Of a stretch of DNA of 45,938 nucleotides, positions 23,441 through 31,104 are shown piece by piece. Under the pieces are notes generated by a model. It did not search any database. It saw only the letters and a list, made by a program, of their open reading frames with translations, and was not told the origin of the DNA. Within the stretch, counting starts at the first letter, position 1; every line of letters begins with the position of its first letter. Source of the DNA: DASTOB01 sp035720425 (GTDB taxonomy: Bacteria; Chloroflexota; Limnocylindria; Limnocylindrales; CSP1-4); NCBI GenBank assembly GCA_035720425.1, contig DASTOB010000139.1:1-45938 (forward strand). The letters run 5' to 3'. The position numbers were made by a program, and so were the translations under genes.

Positions 23441-24526
23441 TCAGGCGCCGAGGACCAGCGCCTCGACCGCCCAGATCTGCGGCAGGTCCCGCGAGATGAG
23501 GTCCCAGCGCACGCCACCGTCCCGGCTGTGCCACAGCTGGCCGGTGCTCGTGCCGAACGCGAGGCCGACGGGGTCCAGCGTGTCGCGGGTGAACGCTTCG
23601 CGCAGGACGCCGAGGTACGCGTTCTCCTGCGGCAATCCGTCGGCCGAGCGGATCCACGACGATCCCCGATCGTGCGTCCGCCACACGGCCGCACTGGCGT
23701 CCGGCATGTAGCGGCCCTCCTCGGGGCGGCTGAGTGGGATGACCCACGCCGTCGCCGGGTCGCGCGGATGGGTCACCAGCCCGAATCCGAACTCGGACGG
23801 GAGCGCGCCGGTGATCTCGGTCCAGCCGAGCCCGCCGTCGTCGCTCCGGTAGACCCCGCAGTGGTTCTGCTGGTACAGCGTCTCGGGCTCGCCGGCCGCG
23901 GCCGCGAACTTGTGGACGCAGTGGCCGGTCTCCGGCGGCGGTCCCGGGATGAAGTCCGCCCGGACGCCGCGATTGCGCGGCTCCCACGTCGCACCCCCGT
24001 CGCGCGTCTCGAACACGCCGACAGCCGAGATGCCGACCCACGTCCGGTTCACGTCGGTCGGATGGGGCACGATCGTGTGGAGGATGAGGCCGCCGGCTCC
24101 CGGTTGCCAGGTTGGGCGCGACGGATGGTTCGTCAGTCCCTCGACGTGCTGCCACGTCGCACCGGCGTCCGTGCTTCGGAACAGGCCGGCCGGCTCGACG
24201 CCGGCGAGGATGGCCCCGTCCGGGGCGACGGCGAGGCTCCAGACGGTCTTGATCGGTTCGGCCTCGTCGCCGTAGCTCAGCCCGGCCGACGAGTGCGTCC
24301 ACGTCGCGCCCAAGTCTGTGCTCCGCCAGACGGCCGGCCCGAACCACGGGCTGCCGCCGGCCGCGAGCAGGTCGCCGGTCGCCGGCTCGACGATGAGGTC
24401 GTGAATGGGCCAGCCCTCGCACAACGGCCCGCGCATCGCCCACGCATCGCGGCCAGCGTCACTCTCGAGGATGAACGCCCCCTTGGCGGTCCCGACAAGG
24501 AGCAACGTACGCGCGGCGGACGACAT
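23441..24526 (-). CDS. BNR/sialidase-like beta-propeller protein
   Basis: 361 residues from ATG 24526. It has repeated Asp-box motifs (S/T-x-D-x-G-x-T-W): RSTDLGATWTH, RSTDAGATWQH, ETRDGGATWEP, RSDDGGLGWTE, RTHDRGSSWIR and HSRDGGVRWDL, giving about six blades. There is no signal peptide, so it is probably cytoplasmic despite resembling exo-sialidases and YCF48-type assembly factors. It is followed by the MoaD-like gene; the pair probably acts together, but the function is not established. Confidence 0.88.
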   Translation of the reverse strand: MSSAARTLLLVGTAKGAFILESDAGRDAWAMRGPLCEGWPIHDLIVEPATGDLLAAGGSPWFGPAVWRSTDLGATWTHSSAGLSYGDEAEPIKTVWSLAVAPDGAILAGVEPAGLFRSTDAGATWQHVEGLTNHPSRPTWQPGAGGLILHTIVPHPTDVNRTWVGISAVGVFETRDGGATWEPRNRGVRADFIPGPPPETGHCVHKFAAAAGEPETLYQQNHCGVYRSDDGGLGWTEITGALPSEFGFGLVTHPRDPATAWVIPLSRPEEGRYMPDASAAVWRTHDRGSSWIRSADGLPQENAYLGVLREAFTRDTLDPVGLAFGTSTGQLWHSRDGGVRWDLISRDLPQIWAVEALVLGA

Positions 24527-24533
24527 CGCCCGC

Positions 24534-24539
24534 AGGATA
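24534..24539 (-). promoter_or_regulatory. candidate -10 box of the BNR/MoaD pair
   Basis: TATCCT on the minus strand with seven bases to the ATG at 24526. No Shine-Dalgarno is visible. Confidence 0.45.
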
Positions 24540-24575
24540 GCAGGGCCTCGCCCGACGTCGGTCTGCCCGGCGCCG

Positions 24576-24938
24576 CTAGTAGCTGAGGACCCGGTCCGCG
24601 GCGAAGACGAGCTCGACGAGCCGATCCGGTGGCGCCATCGTCACGGGCAGACCGCCGAGTGCGTCGACGGACACCCCGCGCGCCTTGCTCGACAGGCCCG
24701 ATGCATAGAACGTTGCGCCACCGGCGACCAGCGCATCGACGTGCTCGCGCATGCTGCCCGTCCCGATGCCGTGCCCGGCGTCGAGGGTCTCGGGACGGAG
24801 CAGACCCACGCCGTCACCGGCGATGAACAGGTCCACCTCATGTCCGGCGGCCAGCGCAGAGCGGGCAACGAGGAGGCCGAGGGCGGCCCGGGTGGGGTTC
24901 TCCGGGCCCGTCGCGATGTGGACGAGGAGGCGGCTCAT
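24576..24938 (-). CDS. DsrE-family protein
   Basis: 120 residues. It has SRLLVHIATGPENPTRAALGLLVARSALAAGHEVDLFIAGDGVGLL, then a variable loop and GLSSKARGVSVDALGG, the DsrE/DsrF/YchN flavodoxin-like sulfur-relay fold (quoted here in its recognisable order). A cysteine at the usual active position is not apparent. TGAGG seven bases before the ATG serves as Shine-Dalgarno. It is on the same strand as, and 49 bases upstream of, the BNR/MoaD pair, so the three may share a sulfur-related role. Confidence 0.85.
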   Translation of the reverse strand: MSRLLVHIATGPENPTRAALGLLVARSALAAGHEVDLFIAGDGVGLLRPETLDAGHGIGTGSMREHVDALVAGGATFYASGLSSKARGVSVDALGGLPVTMAPPDRLVELVFAADRVLSY

Positions 24939-25014
24939 GCGAACCTCACGCGCTGCGGGGACGACGGCGCCGACGGTGGCGGCGCGCTTCCATCGTAGCG
25001 AACGCCCGCCGCCA

Positions 25015-25584
25015 TCACGAAGCGGCCGGCCCGCCCTCGAATCGACACGTGCCGAGCAGGGTCACGACGTCCGGGGGAAGTGCGCGGGCGGCTTCGAGCA
25101 TGGCGAACCATGACTCCACGCCGCCGGCCGCTTCGAACGCCGCCTGGGCGCGCTGATCGACGAGCGACAGCCCGTCACGTGCGCTCGCTCGCCGTTCCTC
25201 GACCATCACGCCGAACGCGACGAGCAGGCGATCGAGATGGCCAGCCATCGTGGCTCCGGGACCCCAGGCCGAGGCCGATTCCGCGTGTTGCCGGCCGGTC
25301 GCGATCTCCGCCTGGATCATCGCCGCGAACCGCTCGACGGCCGAGTAGTCTGCGTTCGTGATCGCCTCGTCGAGCGCGGCGCTCAGTTCCGAATCAGAAG
25401 CCGTATCCGGGTTGCCGATCGCCCGGAACATCGCCTGCATCGACGCGCACCAGGCGGCCGAGAACTCCGCCCCGTTCCGCGCCGCGGGCAGTGGCGTCGG
25501 CGTCGGCGCCGCAGCCGTCCCGCATCCCGCTCCCCCGAGCGCCACGGCCAGCGCGAGTCGCATGAGCATTCGTCGTCCGTCCAT
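25015..25584 (-). CDS. putative lipoprotein, unknown function
   Basis: 189 residues. The N terminus is MDGRRMLMRLALAVALGGAGC, a basic start followed by a hydrophobic stretch and a cysteine at about 21. GGAGC is an imperfect lipobox, so the lipid anchor is probable rather than certain. A threonine/proline-rich linker (APTPTPLPAA) follows, then a helical domain containing two cysteines (WCASM and GTCRF) that could form a disulfide. No known domain is recognised. Confidence 0.6.
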   Translation of the reverse strand: MDGRRMLMRLALAVALGGAGCGTAAAPTPTPLPAARNGAEFSAAWCASMQAMFRAIGNPDTASDSELSAALDEAITNADYSAVERFAAMIQAEIATGRQHAESASAWGPGATMAGHLDRLLVAFGVMVEERRASARDGLSLVDQRAQAAFEAAGGVESWFAMLEAARALPPDVVTLLGTCRFEGGPAAS

Positions 25585-25632
25585 GTGCGTTCCTCCCTCC
25601 GAACGACGCGCCGGGCGGCGCGCTGTTACGCG

Positions 25633-26871
25633 TCAGAAGAACGTCGAGCACCACGGCTCGTCAGCCGTCCGGAGGAGGGCGTCCGCCAACGCCAGCGCAC
25701 CGTCGCGGTGCGCATCGTGGCCGTCCGCGAGGACTGCGTCGCGCAGCCGGGTGCCGCCGAGAAACGCGGCGCCGAGCGCCGCGACGTGAACGGTCAGATC
25801 GGCCGACCGATCCGTCCGGCGGCAGACCGCCCCGTCAGCCCCGACATCGAGCGCGAGGCGGGTTCGGCCGCCCCCGTCATCCGGGTCGATCACCTCGAGC
25901 ACGATGCTGCCCTCCCGCTCGTACGACCGAGCCTCGAGCGCTCGCGGAATGTCGATCAGGCGAACCCACAGCCCATCGCCCGGCTCCGACATGCGCGCGG
26001 CACGGGCATTCACGAGAAGCCACGGCAGCCGCTCCGAAACCGAGCGATGGTCGGCGACGACGGACTCGACGAGGTCGACCTGCGCGACGAAGCGCCACAG
26101 CGCCGCATACGCCTCATCGCTCGTCGCCTGGAGATCGTCGACGATGAGCCGCACCCGCGGCGGCCGGAGCGCCGGATCCGGTTCGGCGTGGTAGCGGACG
26201 TACCCGTCGACGGCTCCGTCACGATCGTGGCGAAGGGCGACGAAGCCCTTCCATCGGTCGCCCCACGCGGTCTCGCGGCCAAGGTCGTAATCCCAGCGGT
26301 AGTCGCGCCGCTGGATCTCCCCGGGCGACGAGCGGCGTACCGCGTCGAACACGGCGACCATCCGCGCCGCCGTGTCGGCATTCGGTCCCACGAACTCGAT
26401 CCCGCCGGCAGGCGACGTGTCACGGAACGACGCATCGCGCGCGTCGAGCGTCCATCGGGCAATCCGGGTCGCCGGCCCGTATCCGAACCGGCCGTAGATC
26501 GGGTAATCGGCGCTGTAGAGCAGTCCGACGACCTCGCCGCGCTCTCGGATCGCCGCGTGCTCGTCGGCCATCAGCGCGCGCAGGATCCCCTGCCGCCGGT
26601 GCGTTGGCAGCACCGTGACCCCGGCGATCGCGGCACCGGGCACGACCCCGCCGCCGGGGACGGTGAGCTCCGTCCCCCACGTCCGAAACGTGCCGCACAT
26701 CGTCCCGCCGTCGAACGCGGCACGGCAGCGGCGCACGTCCCACAGGGACGCGACCTCGGCCGCGACGCCCGAGACATCCGGGCGCTCGTGGAAGGCCGTC
26801 GTCATCGTCTCGATGAATGCGGGCAGCTCGTCGACCGAGATCGGTCGAATCGTCGGCCGTGTCCCGGCCAT
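25633..26871 (-). CDS. Eis-like GNAT N-acetyltransferase
   Basis: 412 residues from ATG 26871 (MAGTRPTIRPISVDELPAF). It has a GNAT core with GAAIAGVTVLPTHRRQGILRALM (RRQGI acetyl-CoA loop), LLYSADYPIYGRFGYGPATRI (Eis YPIYGRFGYG signature), a second degenerate GNAT half and a C-terminal SCP2-like domain (GGTRLRDAVL). The protein ends CSTFF; in Eis the terminal carboxylate acts in catalysis. Eis enzymes acetylate multiple amines, including aminoglycosides in mycobacteria, but most relatives have other substrates. It is divergent from the gene at 26951. Confidence 0.92.
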   Translation of the reverse strand: MAGTRPTIRPISVDELPAFIETMTTAFHERPDVSGVAAEVASLWDVRRCRAAFDGGTMCGTFRTWGTELTVPGGGVVPGAAIAGVTVLPTHRRQGILRALMADEHAAIRERGEVVGLLYSADYPIYGRFGYGPATRIARWTLDARDASFRDTSPAGGIEFVGPNADTAARMVAVFDAVRRSSPGEIQRRDYRWDYDLGRETAWGDRWKGFVALRHDRDGAVDGYVRYHAEPDPALRPPRVRLIVDDLQATSDEAYAALWRFVAQVDLVESVVADHRSVSERLPWLLVNARAARMSEPGDGLWVRLIDIPRALEARSYEREGSIVLEVIDPDDGGGRTRLALDVGADGAVCRRTDRSADLTVHVAALGAAFLGGTRLRDAVLADGHDAHRDGALALADALLRTADEPWCSTFF

Positions 26872-26938
26872 CACGCGCCGAGCACGAGGGTCGCATCCGG
26901 GGCTGCGTCGATCACTCACAGAGCATACGGCGGCGCGG

Positions 26939-26944
26939 TACGCT
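26939..26944 (+). promoter_or_regulatory. candidate -10 box of the 137-residue hypothetical gene
   Basis: TACGCT with six bases (CGCTGG) to the GTG at 26951. No Shine-Dalgarno is present. Confidence 0.4.
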
Positions 26945-26950
26945 CGCTGG

Positions 26951-27364
26951 GTGGCGATCACGCGCTTTCCGTTCCGGCTCGGCCGGCGCTCGCTGCCGAT
27001 CCTGCTCCTGTTCGGGGTTCGGCCCGGGCGGGCCTATGTCGATCTCGACGACGACGGGCTCGACGCCCGCTTCGGCTTGTACCGGGTGCGGACGCCGCTC
27101 GAGAACATCGCCTCGTGGCGGATCGAGGGTCCCTGGCGCTGGATCACCGCGATCGGCGTGCGGATGAGCATTCGCCACCGCGACCTGACCTTTGGGGGCA
27201 GCCACCGCGGCGGCGTGCGGATCGACTTCCACGAGCCCGTGCGGGTTGGCGTGCTGCGACCGCCGGCCCTGTACGTGACGGTCGATGACCTCGAGGGGCT
27301 GGGCGCGGCGCTCCTGGAGCGCGGGATTCCCGGCGAGGACGCGCGAACGCGCCGGATCGCCTGA
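26951..27364 (+). CDS. hypothetical protein, possible PH-like fold
   Basis: 137 residues from GTG 26951. It has a basic, hydrophobic N terminus (FPFRLGRRSLPILLLFGVRPG), then alternating strands such as AYVDLDDDGLDARFGLYRVRTPL, ENIASWRIEGPW and GVRIDFHEPVRVGVL. The beta-rich pattern and end helix resemble bacterial PH-like domains, but I recognise no family. It is convergent with the LigB gene and 18 bases from it. Confidence 0.7.
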   Translation: MAITRFPFRLGRRSLPILLLFGVRPGRAYVDLDDDGLDARFGLYRVRTPLENIASWRIEGPWRWITAIGVRMSIRHRDLTFGGSHRGGVRIDFHEPVRVGVLRPPALYVTVDDLEGLGAALLERGIPGEDARTRRIA

Positions 27365-27381
27365 CCGGTCGCGCGGGAGGG

Positions 27382-28179
27382 TCAGCGCGCCTCGAACGAG
27401 CGCTTCGAGAGGCCGTAGAAGTACCCCTCGATCGTGTAATCCGGCTTGTCGTCCGGCTTCGCCGCCGCGCCGAGGGTTACGAACAGCGGCGCGAAGTGCT
27501 CGACCGTGGGATGGGCGAACGGCATGCCGGGCGCCTTCTCCCGGAACGCGAACAGCTCGTCGACGTCACCGCGATTGAGGGCTTCCGTCGCCCACTGGTC
27601 GAAGTCGATCGACCACTGCGGGGCGCCCGGCTTGCCGAGGAAGTAGTCGTGGATGAACGGGAGGCCGTGGGTCATGAACCCGCTGCCGACGATGAGCACG
27701 CCCTCGTCGCGCAGCGGCGCCAGGCGCCGGCCGATCTCGAACAGGTGCTCCGGATCGAGGTCCGGCATCGACAGCTGGAGCACCGGGATGTCCGCCTCCG
27801 GGTACATCGCCTTGAGCGGCACCCACGCCCCGTGGTCGAGTCCGCGGGACTCGCGCTCGAGCACGGGCTCATTCGGCGGCATGACCCGCCGCACTCGCTC
27901 GGCCAGCTCCGGCGCTCCCGGCGCGTCGTACGTCATCCGGTAGTAGTGCTCCGGAAACCCGTAGAAGTCGTACACGAGCGGAACACGGCGGGTGGCGCTG
28001 ATCGCCATCGGTGCCGTCTGCCAGTGGGCGCTCACGATGAGGATGGCAGTCGGCCGTGACATCGCCGCGGCCCACCCCCCGAGCTCGCCCATCCACTGGG
28101 CATCCTCGAGGAGCGGCGGCGCGCCGTGGCCGAGGTAGATCGCCGGCAGGCGCGCCGACTCCGCGGACCGATCCGTCAT
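27382..28179 (-). CDS. LigB-type extradiol dioxygenase (4,5-DOPA dioxygenase/YgiD family)
   Basis: 265 residues from ATG 28179. Metal-ligand histidines sit in LPAIYLGHGAPPLL and ILIVSAHWQ, and catalytic histidines in GLDHGAWVPL and GSGFMTHGL, as in YgiD-type class III extradiol dioxygenases. The C-terminal ligand region is HPTVEHFAPLFVTLGAA. They open catechol rings with Fe or Zn. It is coupled to the upstream pirin gene by a four-base ATGA overlap. Pirins can also attack catecholic flavonoids, so a shared aromatic substrate is plausible. Confidence 0.93.
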   Translation of the reverse strand: MTDRSAESARLPAIYLGHGAPPLLEDAQWMGELGGWAAAMSRPTAILIVSAHWQTAPMAISATRRVPLVYDFYGFPEHYYRMTYDAPGAPELAERVRRVMPPNEPVLERESRGLDHGAWVPLKAMYPEADIPVLQLSMPDLDPEHLFEIGRRLAPLRDEGVLIVGSGFMTHGLPFIHDYFLGKPGAPQWSIDFDQWATEALNRGDVDELFAFREKAPGMPFAHPTVEHFAPLFVTLGAAAKPDDKPDYTIEGYFYGLSKRSFEAR

Positions 28180-29174
28180 CGGGCGCCCCCGTTCGATGTC
28201 TGGATCGTCGACGGCGCGTTGTGGACCGCCGGGATCGTGCCGAGGCGGCCGGCCTGGTAGTCGGCGACCGCCTGGAGCACCTCCTCGCGGGTGTTCATGA
28301 CGAACGGTCCCAGCCAGGCCACGGACTCGCCGATCGGGCGGCCACCGAGCAGGAGGATCTCGAGATTGGGGCTCCGGCTCTCCTGCTCCAGGCCGGCCCG
28401 CACGGTGATCGCGTTGCCGGGCCCGAGCACGGTGAGCTGGCCCATCTGGATCGGTCGTTCCTCCGTCCCGATCGTGCCGAAGCCGGCAAGCACGTAGACG
28501 AGGGCGTTGTAGTCCGCCCGCCACGGCACCGACATGCGCGCGCCCGGGCTGATCGTCGCGTGGACCATCGTCATGGGGGTGTACGTGGACCCCGGTCCGG
28601 CGTGGCCGGCCACGTCGCCGGCAATGACACGGATGAGCGTCCCGCCGTCCGGCGAGCTGGCCAGGCCGACCTCGCTGGCGCGGAGATCCTGGTAACGCGG
28701 CGGCGAGAACTTCTGCGCGGCCGGCAGGTTCACCCAGAGCTGGAGGCCGTGAAACAGCCCACCGCTCCGGACGAGCGCCTCCGGCGGCTTCTCGATGTGT
28801 AGGATGCCGGCGCCGGCCGTCATCCACTGGGTGTCACCGTTCGTGATCACCCCGCCGCCCCCGTTCGAGTCGCTGTGCTCGAACGTGCCATCGATCATGT
28901 ACGTGACCGTCTCGAAGCCACGGTGCGGGTGCCACGGCGTGCCCTTCGGCTCGCCCGGCGCGTAGTGCACCTCGCCCATCTGGTCGAGATGGATGAACGG
29001 GTCGAGGTCCGCGAGCTCGACCCCGGCGAACGCGCGACGCACGGGGAATCCCTCCCCCTCGAAGCCGCGCGGGGCGGTCGTCACCGTCCGAACGGGACGC
29101 TGGCGGGCAATGGTCGGGTCCGGCTCCGGGATGCGGGGCAGGACGGTGATGTCGTCGACGGTGATGGCGGGCAT
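28176..29174 (-). CDS. pirin family protein
   Basis: 332 residues. It is a bicupin with the pirin metal site HPHRGFETVTY (His 82 and 84) and GILHIEKP (His 126, Glu 128). FIHLDQMGEV and the C-terminal GPFVMNTREEV are also family motifs. Some bacterial pirins are quercetin 2,3-dioxygenases; others regulate metabolic enzymes. AAAGGAGACC precedes ATG 29174. It is the first gene of the pirin-LigB pair, with a palindrome about 40 bases upstream of the start. Confidence 0.95.
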   Translation of the reverse strand: MPAITVDDITVLPRIPEPDPTIARQRPVRTVTTAPRGFEGEGFPVRRAFAGVELADLDPFIHLDQMGEVHYAPGEPKGTPWHPHRGFETVTYMIDGTFEHSDSNGGGGVITNGDTQWMTAGAGILHIEKPPEALVRSGGLFHGLQLWVNLPAAQKFSPPRYQDLRASEVGLASSPDGGTLIRVIAGDVAGHAGPGSTYTPMTMVHATISPGARMSVPWRADYNALVYVLAGFGTIGTEERPIQMGQLTVLGPGNAITVRAGLEQESRSPNLEILLLGGRPIGESVAWLGPFVMNTREEVLQAVADYQAGRLGTIPAVHNAPSTIQTSNGGAR

Positions 29175-29214
29175 CGATGCGGTCTCCTTTGTCGCGCATC
29201 ATCATGCCACAGGT

Positions 29215-29232
29215 TAGTTGCGTGTGCAACTA
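29215..29232. promoter_or_regulatory. perfect 7-bp palindrome upstream of pirin, probable regulator site
   Basis: TAGTTGC-gtgt-GCAACTA, 41 bases upstream of the pirin start. The TTGC-n4-GCAA core resembles sites of MarR-type regulators that sense phenolics or peroxides. No such regulator gene is adjacent. The assignment to MarR is inference. Confidence 0.6.
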
Positions 29233-29310
29233 GGTTCGCGGAAGTCCCGGTTCGGCACCCCCCGATCGTCAGGGTTGCGCCTGCGCACCATGGGGTAGAC
29301 AGTCCCGGAC

Positions 29311-29505
29311 ATGTTCGGACGCCATCAGACCGTCACGCAGCGCACCGACCCGCCAGCGGGGCTGGGCGGTCGCGGGACCCGGTCGGCGGGCGTGGGTCAG
29401 CCGCCCGTCGACCCGGCCCGCCTCCGCGCGGCCCTCGCGCAGGCCTGGACGATCCGGCTGCGCGAGCGGATCGCGGGTTCCTCGTTCGGTTCGTCGGCCG
29501 CCTGA
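29311..29505 (+). CDS. possible small protein of 64 residues
   Basis: An ATG-to-stop frame with nearly all third codon positions G or C, as in real genes here. It is polar and proline/glycine-rich at first (PPAGLGGRGTRSAG), then RLRAALAQAWTIRLRERIAG, with no hydrophobic segment. It has no clear ribosome site, lies between divergent pirin and convergent sulfurtransferase genes, and has no recognised family. The rest of the 364-base gap (29175-29538) holds the pirin promoter. Confidence 0.35.
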   Translation: MFGRHQTVTQRTDPPAGLGGRGTRSAGVGQPPVDPARLRAALAQAWTIRLRERIAGSSFGSSAA

Positions 29506-29538
29506 GGGGCTCTTCGGCCCGCCGCCGGGCGCCGCCGA

Positions 29539-30879
29539 TCAGGCGGCGAACTCGTCGCCCGGTTCGCCGACCTCGATCGGGTTGTGCGCCGGGTCGGCGC
29601 TCCATTCGAGCCAGCCACCGTCGTATACCGCGATGCGCTCCCAGCCCATGAGCCGAGCGTAGAACCACGTCTCGCTGGCCCGCCAGCCCGTGCCGCAATA
29701 GAAGGCGACCCGCTTCTCCGGCGTGATCCCGGCCTCCGCCCAGTTGGCGGCGATCTCCGGGTACGGACGCATCGTGTTGTCGACCGTCCGGTAGTGCTGC
29801 ATGTGGTACGCGTCGGACCCGCAGTTGCCCCACACGTCGCCGGCGATCCGCCCGGCCGGCCCGATGTAGTTGTATCCGCTCACCGCGCCGACGTGCTCGC
29901 GCCACGTCCGCACGCTGACGAGGGCCGAGCCGTCCGGGTCGGCGAGGATCGACTTCGCCTCGTCGATGTCGACGATGACGTCCGGTCGAACCGGGATCTG
30001 GGCGCCAAACTCGCGGACCGGCACGGGCCGGGTCGCCGCGGTCTCGAGCGGAAGGCCCGCCCGAACCCAGTGGTCGTAGCCGCCGTCGAGGACCCGGACG
30101 TCGGACACGCCCGCGTAGGTCAGGATCGCCGCGGCCCGGGTGGCCGCGATCTGGCCCGCCCGGCGGCCCGGCCACTTCTCGTTGGCGCGGCCCTCGGTGT
30201 CGCGGCCGTACAGGATGACCGTCGTGTCGTGGGTGATGCCGAGCGAGCGGAGCGCCGCCTCGAGCGCCGCCGGCGACCGGCGGTTCCAGTCCGCCGGATC
30301 CTCGAGCCGATTCGTGTCGAGATAGATCGCGCCCGGGAGGTGGCCCTCGGCGTACTCCTGCGGGACGCCGAAGTTGACGTGGAACAGGAGGTGTCGACCG
30401 GCCGGAGCGGCCTCCGGCTGCCGGCCGGCGATCAGATCGCGAAGCCAGTCGGGATGCACGAGCTGCTCGAAGTTGGCGAGTCGCGCGACCGGCAGGGCCT
30501 CGTCCGTCGCCCAGGCTGCCCACCCGCCGTCGAGGACCCGGACACGGTCGAGCCCGAGGTCGGCCAGTCGCGAGGCAACCGCACCGGTGGCGCCGGGATC
30601 GTCGCCGTAGACCACGATGGTCCGTGACGCGGTGATGCCGCGCTCATTGAGGATCCGACCGATCTCCGCGTCGTCGACCGAGCGGAGCCACGGAGCCGGA
30701 AACGCGACCGCGCCGGGCACGTGGCCACCCCGCGGCTCGCCGTTCAGGCGCCAGCCGTTGAACGCGGCCAGCGGGCGGATGTCGACGACGGTCAGGTCCG
30801 GATCGTCGATGAGCCCGGCGAGCTCGCGGGTGGTGATCGGGGTCGCGATCCGGGTGGATACGAGATTCAAGGTCGTCAT
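29539..30879 (-). CDS. triple-rhodanese-domain sulfurtransferase
   Basis: 446 residues from ATG 30879. There are three rhodanese domains at about 15-130, 135-275 and 300-435. Only the third keeps the active cysteine (FYCGTGWRASE, Cys 395). In the others the loop is IVVYGDDPGATGA and VILYGRDTEGRANE with no cysteine, so they are probably structural or regulatory. The family moves sulfane sulfur from thiosulfate or 3-mercaptopyruvate to acceptors. The gene lies behind a leader with a cysteine-rich short ORF and a terminator-like hairpin, suggesting control by cysteine supply. Confidence 0.93.
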   Translation of the reverse strand: MTTLNLVSTRIATPITTRELAGLIDDPDLTVVDIRPLAAFNGWRLNGEPRGGHVPGAVAFPAPWLRSVDDAEIGRILNERGITASRTIVVYGDDPGATGAVASRLADLGLDRVRVLDGGWAAWATDEALPVARLANFEQLVHPDWLRDLIAGRQPEAAPAGRHLLFHVNFGVPQEYAEGHLPGAIYLDTNRLEDPADWNRRSPAALEAALRSLGITHDTTVILYGRDTEGRANEKWPGRRAGQIAATRAAAILTYAGVSDVRVLDGGYDHWVRAGLPLETAATRPVPVREFGAQIPVRPDVIVDIDEAKSILADPDGSALVSVRTWREHVGAVSGYNYIGPAGRIAGDVWGNCGSDAYHMQHYRTVDNTMRPYPEIAANWAEAGITPEKRVAFYCGTGWRASETWFYARLMGWERIAVYDGGWLEWSADPAHNPIEVGEPGDEFAA

Positions 30880-30892
30880 GGCGTGTCCTCGG

Positions 30893-30925
30893 AAAAACAG
30901 GAAGACCCCTGACGGTGCAGGGGTC
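30893..30925 (-). terminator. intrinsic terminator-like hairpin in the sulfurtransferase leader (attenuator candidate)
   Basis: On the minus strand GACCCCTG (30925-30918) pairs perfectly with CAGGGGTC (30911-30904) around a six-base loop and is followed by TTCCTGTTTTT. It lies 14 bases upstream of the sulfurtransferase ATG and about 40 bases after the stop of the Cys-rich leader ORF. A second stem with one bulge can form at 30938-30960, next to the leader stop codon, and could be a pause or anti-terminator element. Confidence 0.7.
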
Positions 30926-30961
30926 CGGATGGTTGTCCGCGCGTCGACTCGCGTCGCGCGC

Positions 30962-31042
30962 TCAGGTACACCACCCGCCCCGCCCGGGCGCGGGCCGACA
31001 GATGCAGCAGTCGCGGCGTCCCAGGCGTCCGAGGCGTCCCAT
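30962..31042 (-). CDS. 26-residue cysteine-rich leader peptide
   Basis: ATG 31042 to TGA 30962. The peptide is arginine-rich at first, then carries Cys-Cys-Ile-Cys at residues 12-15 and another Cys at 25 (MGRLGRLGRRDCCIC ... GWCT). It sits between a promoter nine bases upstream and the terminator-like hairpin before the sulfurtransferase. Short polycysteine ORFs, often leaderless, are known in mycobacteria as cysteine-responsive attenuators of sulfur operons, including one for the CysA2 sulfurtransferase. By analogy, ribosome stalling at the Cys codons under cysteine shortage would change leader folding. Conservation is untested. Confidence 0.6.
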   Translation of the reverse strand: MGRLGRLGRRDCCICRPAPGRGGWCT

Positions 31043-31051
31043 GTCCGGCGC

Positions 31052-31080
31052 AGTGTGCCAGTCCGTGCCGAGAAAGGCAA
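31052..31080 (-). promoter_or_regulatory. candidate promoter of the Cys-leader/sulfurtransferase unit
   Basis: TTGCCT (31080-31075) and CACACT (31057-31052) on the minus strand with a 17-base spacer. Predicted transcription start is one or two bases before the leader ATG at 31042, so the leader ORF would be nearly leaderless. The unit is therefore separable from the upstream TPP-enzyme gene. Confidence 0.5.
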
Positions 31081-31104
31081 GTATTCCGACTGAAGTTGTC
31101 GGCA

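Noticed and set aside
25237..27288. 683-codon plus-strand frame opposite the Eis-like gene
   Set aside because: Antisense to a well-supported gene, with no motifs.
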